Assembly (NCBI RefSeq): GCF_036543075.1
Contig: NZ_JAZHPF010000002.1
Location: forward strand, 1-64,000
DNA from: Deinococcus sp. YIM 134068
GTDB taxonomy: Bacteria; Deinococcota; Deinococci; Deinococcales; Deinococcaceae
Direction of reading: 5' to 3'
DNA: 64,000 nt
Position 1 is the first letter of the stretch, and each line of letters opens with the position of its first letter. The notes below the pieces were generated by a model. It did not search any database. It had not been told where the DNA came from and saw nothing but the letters and a program-made list of their open reading frames with translations. Positions 61,842 through 64,000 of this stretch are shown in pieces. Position numbers and translations under genes: made by a program.

Positions 61842-61880
61842 GGAGAAACCTCGGGGAGAAAGGGTTGTGACGAAGCGTAC

Positions 61881-61892
61881 TTTAGCGGTAAA
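61881..61892. promoter_or_regulatory. LacI-type operator candidate
   Basis: TTTAGCGGTAAA: arms TTTA and TAAA with a C/G-centred core, close to operators of LacI-family sugar repressors. It sits 40 bp before the GH3 start codon. No LacI gene is seen in the window. Confidence 0.4.
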
Positions 61893-62008
61893 CAAAACTC
61901 GGCGTCTGCGGCAGCGAGGAGAGAAAAAGTCGCCCGCCTTCCGACCCCCCGCCCGAGCACTCCGTGAGGCAGAGGGGTCAGGTCGGCGGCGTCAGAACTG
62001 GGCGACCG

Positions 62009-63382
62009 TCACCCCGTCTCGCCCCGCGCCAGGCGGCCATACCACGCCCCGCTGTCCTTCACGGTGCGCCGCCCCGTCTCGTAGTCCACCCGCACCAGCC
62101 CGAAGCGTTTGCTGTACCCCTCCGCCCACTCGAAGTTGTCGAGGAGGCTCCAGGCGAAATACCCCCTCAGCGGCACGCCGCCCTCGATGGCCTCCCGGCA
62201 CGCGGCGAGGTGGCGCTCAAGGTAGCGGCGGCGGTCCTCGTCGTGGACCTGTCCATCGGTGTCGGGGCGGTCGTCGTAGGCCGCGCCGTTCTCGGTGACG
62301 TACAGCACGGGGGGCGCGTACTCCTTGTGGACGCGGGCCAGAATCTCGCGCAGGCCGTCGGGGTACACCTCCCAGTCGAAGGCGGTGTACTCGCCGGGGG
62401 GCCGGAGTTGAGTGCTGTTCATGAACCCGCGCCCACCGGGGAAGTGCTTCACCACGCTCCGCTGGTAGTAGTTCACGCCCAGGAAGTCGGTCGGCACGGC
62501 GATCAGGTCGAGGTCGCCGTGCTGGATGGCCGATTCGAACGCCGGGGCATGGGGGCGGTACAGCTCCAACATGTCCGCCGGGTAGCCCCGCCCGTACAAC
62601 GGGTCGAGGAACCAGCGGTTGAGGAACCCGTCCCCCCGCCGCGCGGCGGCCACGTCCCCCTCCCGGTCGGAGGCGGCGTGCTGCGGCCCCAGGATGAGGG
62701 TGATCCCGACCTGCGCGTTCGGCACCGCCGCCCGAATCGCCCCCGTCGCCAGCCCGTGCGAGAGCAGGAGATGGTGGCTGGCGCGCAGGGCCGTCTCCAG
62801 ATCACTCAGGCCGGGCGCGTGGACGCCCATCATGTGGCCCAGGAAGGCCGCGCACCACGGCTCGTTGTGCGTGACCCAGCCCCGCACCCGGTCGCCCAGC
62901 CGCCCCGCCACCGCGTCCGCGTACTGGGCGAAGGCGTGCGCCGTGTCCCGGTTCGCCCAGCCGCCCGCATCCTGCAAAACTTGGGGCAGGTCCCAGTGGT
63001 AGAGGGTCACGTAGGGGGCAATCCCGCGCTCCAACAGCCCGTCGGTCAGGCGGTCGTAGAAGTCCAGGCCCCGGCGGTTCACCGCGCCGCGTCCGTCCGG
63101 CACCACGCGCGGCCACGCCACCGAGAGGCGGTAGGCGTTCAGCCCCAGCCCCGCCATCAGGTCGAGGTCCTCCCGCCAGCGGTGATAGTGGTCGCAGGCC
63201 ACGTCGCCCGTGTCGCCGCCCTTCACCCGCCCGCGCGTGTGGGCGAAGGTGTCCCAGATGGAGGGCGAGCGCCCGTCCTCGGCGACCGCCCCCTCGATCT
63301 GGTAGGCGGCGGTCGCCGTGCCCCACGCGAAGTCGGCGGGAAAGTCGGCTTTGCGGACGGTCCCGGTCTCACTCACGGTCAT
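62009..63382 (-). CDS. Glycoside hydrolase family 1 beta-glucosidase
   Basis: GH1 beta-glucosidase of 457 residues. The start region [20 protein letters not shown] is the GH1 N-terminal signature. The acid/base Glu is in [17 protein letters not shown] and the nucleophile Glu in [13 protein letters not shown]. Cytoplasmic, no signal peptide. It hydrolyses cellobiose and related beta-glucosides. The start at 63382 overlaps the stop of the ABC ATPase gene by four bases, linking uptake to hydrolysis. The GH3 gene follows 167 bp downstream. Confidence 0.96.
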   Translation of the reverse strand: MTVSETGTVRKADFPADFAWGTATAAYQIEGAVAEDGRSPSIWDTFAHTRGRVKGGDTGDVACDHYHRWREDLDLMAGLGLNAYRLSVAWPRVVPDGRGAVNRRGLDFYDRLTDGLLERGIAPYVTLYHWDLPQVLQDAGGWANRDTAHAFAQYADAVAGRLGDRVRGWVTHNEPWCAAFLGHMMGVHAPGLSDLETALRASHHLLLSHGLATGAIRAAVPNAQVGITLILGPQHAASDREGDVAAARRGDGFLNRWFLDPLYGRGYPADMLELYRPHAPAFESAIQHGDLDLIAVPTDFLGVNYYQRSVVKHFPGGRGFMNSTQLRPPGEYTAFDWEVYPDGLREILARVHKEYAPPVLYVTENGAAYDDRPDTDGQVHDEDRRRYLERHLAACREAIEGGVPLRGYFAWSLLDNFEWAEGYSKRFGLVRVDYETGRRTVKDSGAWYGRLARGETG

Positions 63383-64000
63383 GCCAGCGCCTCCGGCTGG
63401 GGGTGGATCGGCGGCTGAGCGGCGAGCGCCGGATCGTGCAGAATGCAGCGGGCCTGGTGGCCCGGCCCCACGTCGTACATCCTCGGCAATCCCTCCTTGC
63501 ACACGGCGCGGGCGTGCGGGCAGCGTGGCTCGAAGGGGCAGCCGGGCGGCAGGTTGGTGAGGTCGGGCACCTCGCCGCGCGCCTCGATCCGCTCGGGGTG
63601 CAGCCCCGCCTCGGGCTTGGGGGCCGCGCTCTTCAGGAGTTGCGTGTAGGGCATCTGCGGCGCGTCGATCACCCGGCTCGCCGGGCCGACCTCCACGATG
63701 TAGCCCGTGTACATCACCGCGATGCGGTCGGCCATATAGCGCGCCCCCGCGAGGTCGTGGGTGATGAACAGCATGGATAAGCCCTCCTGGTCGCGCAGGT
63801 CGAGCAGCAGGTTCATGATGTCGAGCCGGATGGACACGTCGAGCGCCGAGGTCGGCTCGTCCGCCAGGATCAGTTCGGGGCGCGCGGCGAGGGCGCGGGC
63901 GATCACCACGCGCTGCCGCTGCCCGCCGCTGAGTTCGTGCGGCTTCTTGGCGGCGTAGCTCGCGCCGGGGGAGAGGCCCACCCGCTCCAGCAGGGCGTTC
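63379..64000 (-). CDS. Oligopeptide/oligosaccharide-type ABC transporter ATPase, partial
   Basis: C-terminal 206 residues of an Opp/Dpp-type ABC ATPase; the start lies beyond the window end. Visible are the signature [18 protein letters not shown], Walker [13 protein letters not shown], the switch His in [16 protein letters not shown], and the C-terminal oligopeptide-transporter domain with [14 protein letters not shown]. This transporter class also imports beta-glucosides and cello-oligosaccharides, for example in Thermotoga. The overlap with GH1 by four bases suggests such a role here. Walker A is off the edge. Confidence 0.92.
   Translation of the reverse strand, partial: NALLERVGLSPGASYAAKKPHELSGGQRQRVVIARALAARPELILADEPTSALDVSIRLDIMNLLLDLRDQEGLSMLFITHDLAGARYMADRIAVMYTGYIVEVGPASRVIDAPQMPYTQLLKSAAPKPEAGLHPERIEARGEVPDLTNLPPGCPFEPRCPHARAVCKEGLPRMYDVGPGHQARCILHDPALAAQPPIHPQPEALA

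Overview
This 64 kb window is high-GC, gene-dense bacterial chromosome or megaplasmid, most likely from Deinococcus or a close relative. The reasons are the GC-rich codon use, a TetR-type PaaR with operators close to the Thermus PaaR pseudopalindrome, start codons sitting directly behind a -10 box (leaderless mRNA), and a gene set common in Deinococcus (DUF4142 secreted protein, PQQ sugar dehydrogenase plus lipoprotein cytochrome c, thioester-less alpha-2-macroglobulin, LCP protein, acyl-CoA dehydrogenases with a phosphotransferase). The genus is inferred from these features, not from a marker gene. No rRNA, tRNA, CRISPR array or intact transposase was seen.

Layout. 0.1-5.2 kb: a VKOR-like membrane protein, a Thr/Gly/Ser-rich DUF4142 secreted protein, and a tightly overlapping trio (small membrane protein, SRPBCC protein, zinc alcohol dehydrogenase). 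5.4-14.9 kb: the phenylacetate catabolic locus, with paaR, a strong promoter carrying a PaaR-like operator, paaABCD, paaZ and paaK. It is interrupted by an AT-rich HEPN-CBS gene, a decayed copy of the paaZ 5' end and an antisense methionine aminopeptidase. 15-18.7 kb: molybdate uptake (regulator, modA, modB) without a modC. 18.9-24.4 kb: galE, galK, fused remnants of glpK and glpD, an LCP protein, an MBL hydrolase and a HAD-like protein lacking its nucleophile. 24.6-32.4 kb: an orphan LivK-type binding protein, a GlcD oxidase, a MATE exporter, a cytochrome c/PQQ dehydrogenase pair and a TolB-like protein. 32.7-37.3 kb: a 1507-residue alpha-2-macroglobulin. 37.4-44.1 kb: MerR/quinone oxidoreductase, an acyl-CoA dehydrogenase, a hydrolase and two secreted proteins.

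44.3-51.4 kb is an acyl-CoA catabolic operon (SDR, MaoC hydratase, thioesterase, macrodomain protein, acyl-CoA dehydrogenase, SDR, ACAD10/11-type phosphotransferase). It is interrupted by an AbrB-Doc toxin-antitoxin pair and a CbrC-like gene with a translationally coupled leader ORF. 51.4-55.8 kb holds assorted small enzymes and a winged-helix regulator. 55.9-64 kb is a beta-glucoside cluster on the minus strand: peptide-type ABC ATPase (cut by the window end), GH1, GH3, two sugar isomerase-like proteins and a Gfo/Idh/MocA dehydrogenase.

The most unusual signals are intergenic. At least eleven gene borders carry short tandem arrays with a strict seven-base period but different unit sequences. 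There are also two dispersed hairpin repeat families. The paa locus preserves the scar of an insertion that duplicated the start of paaZ.
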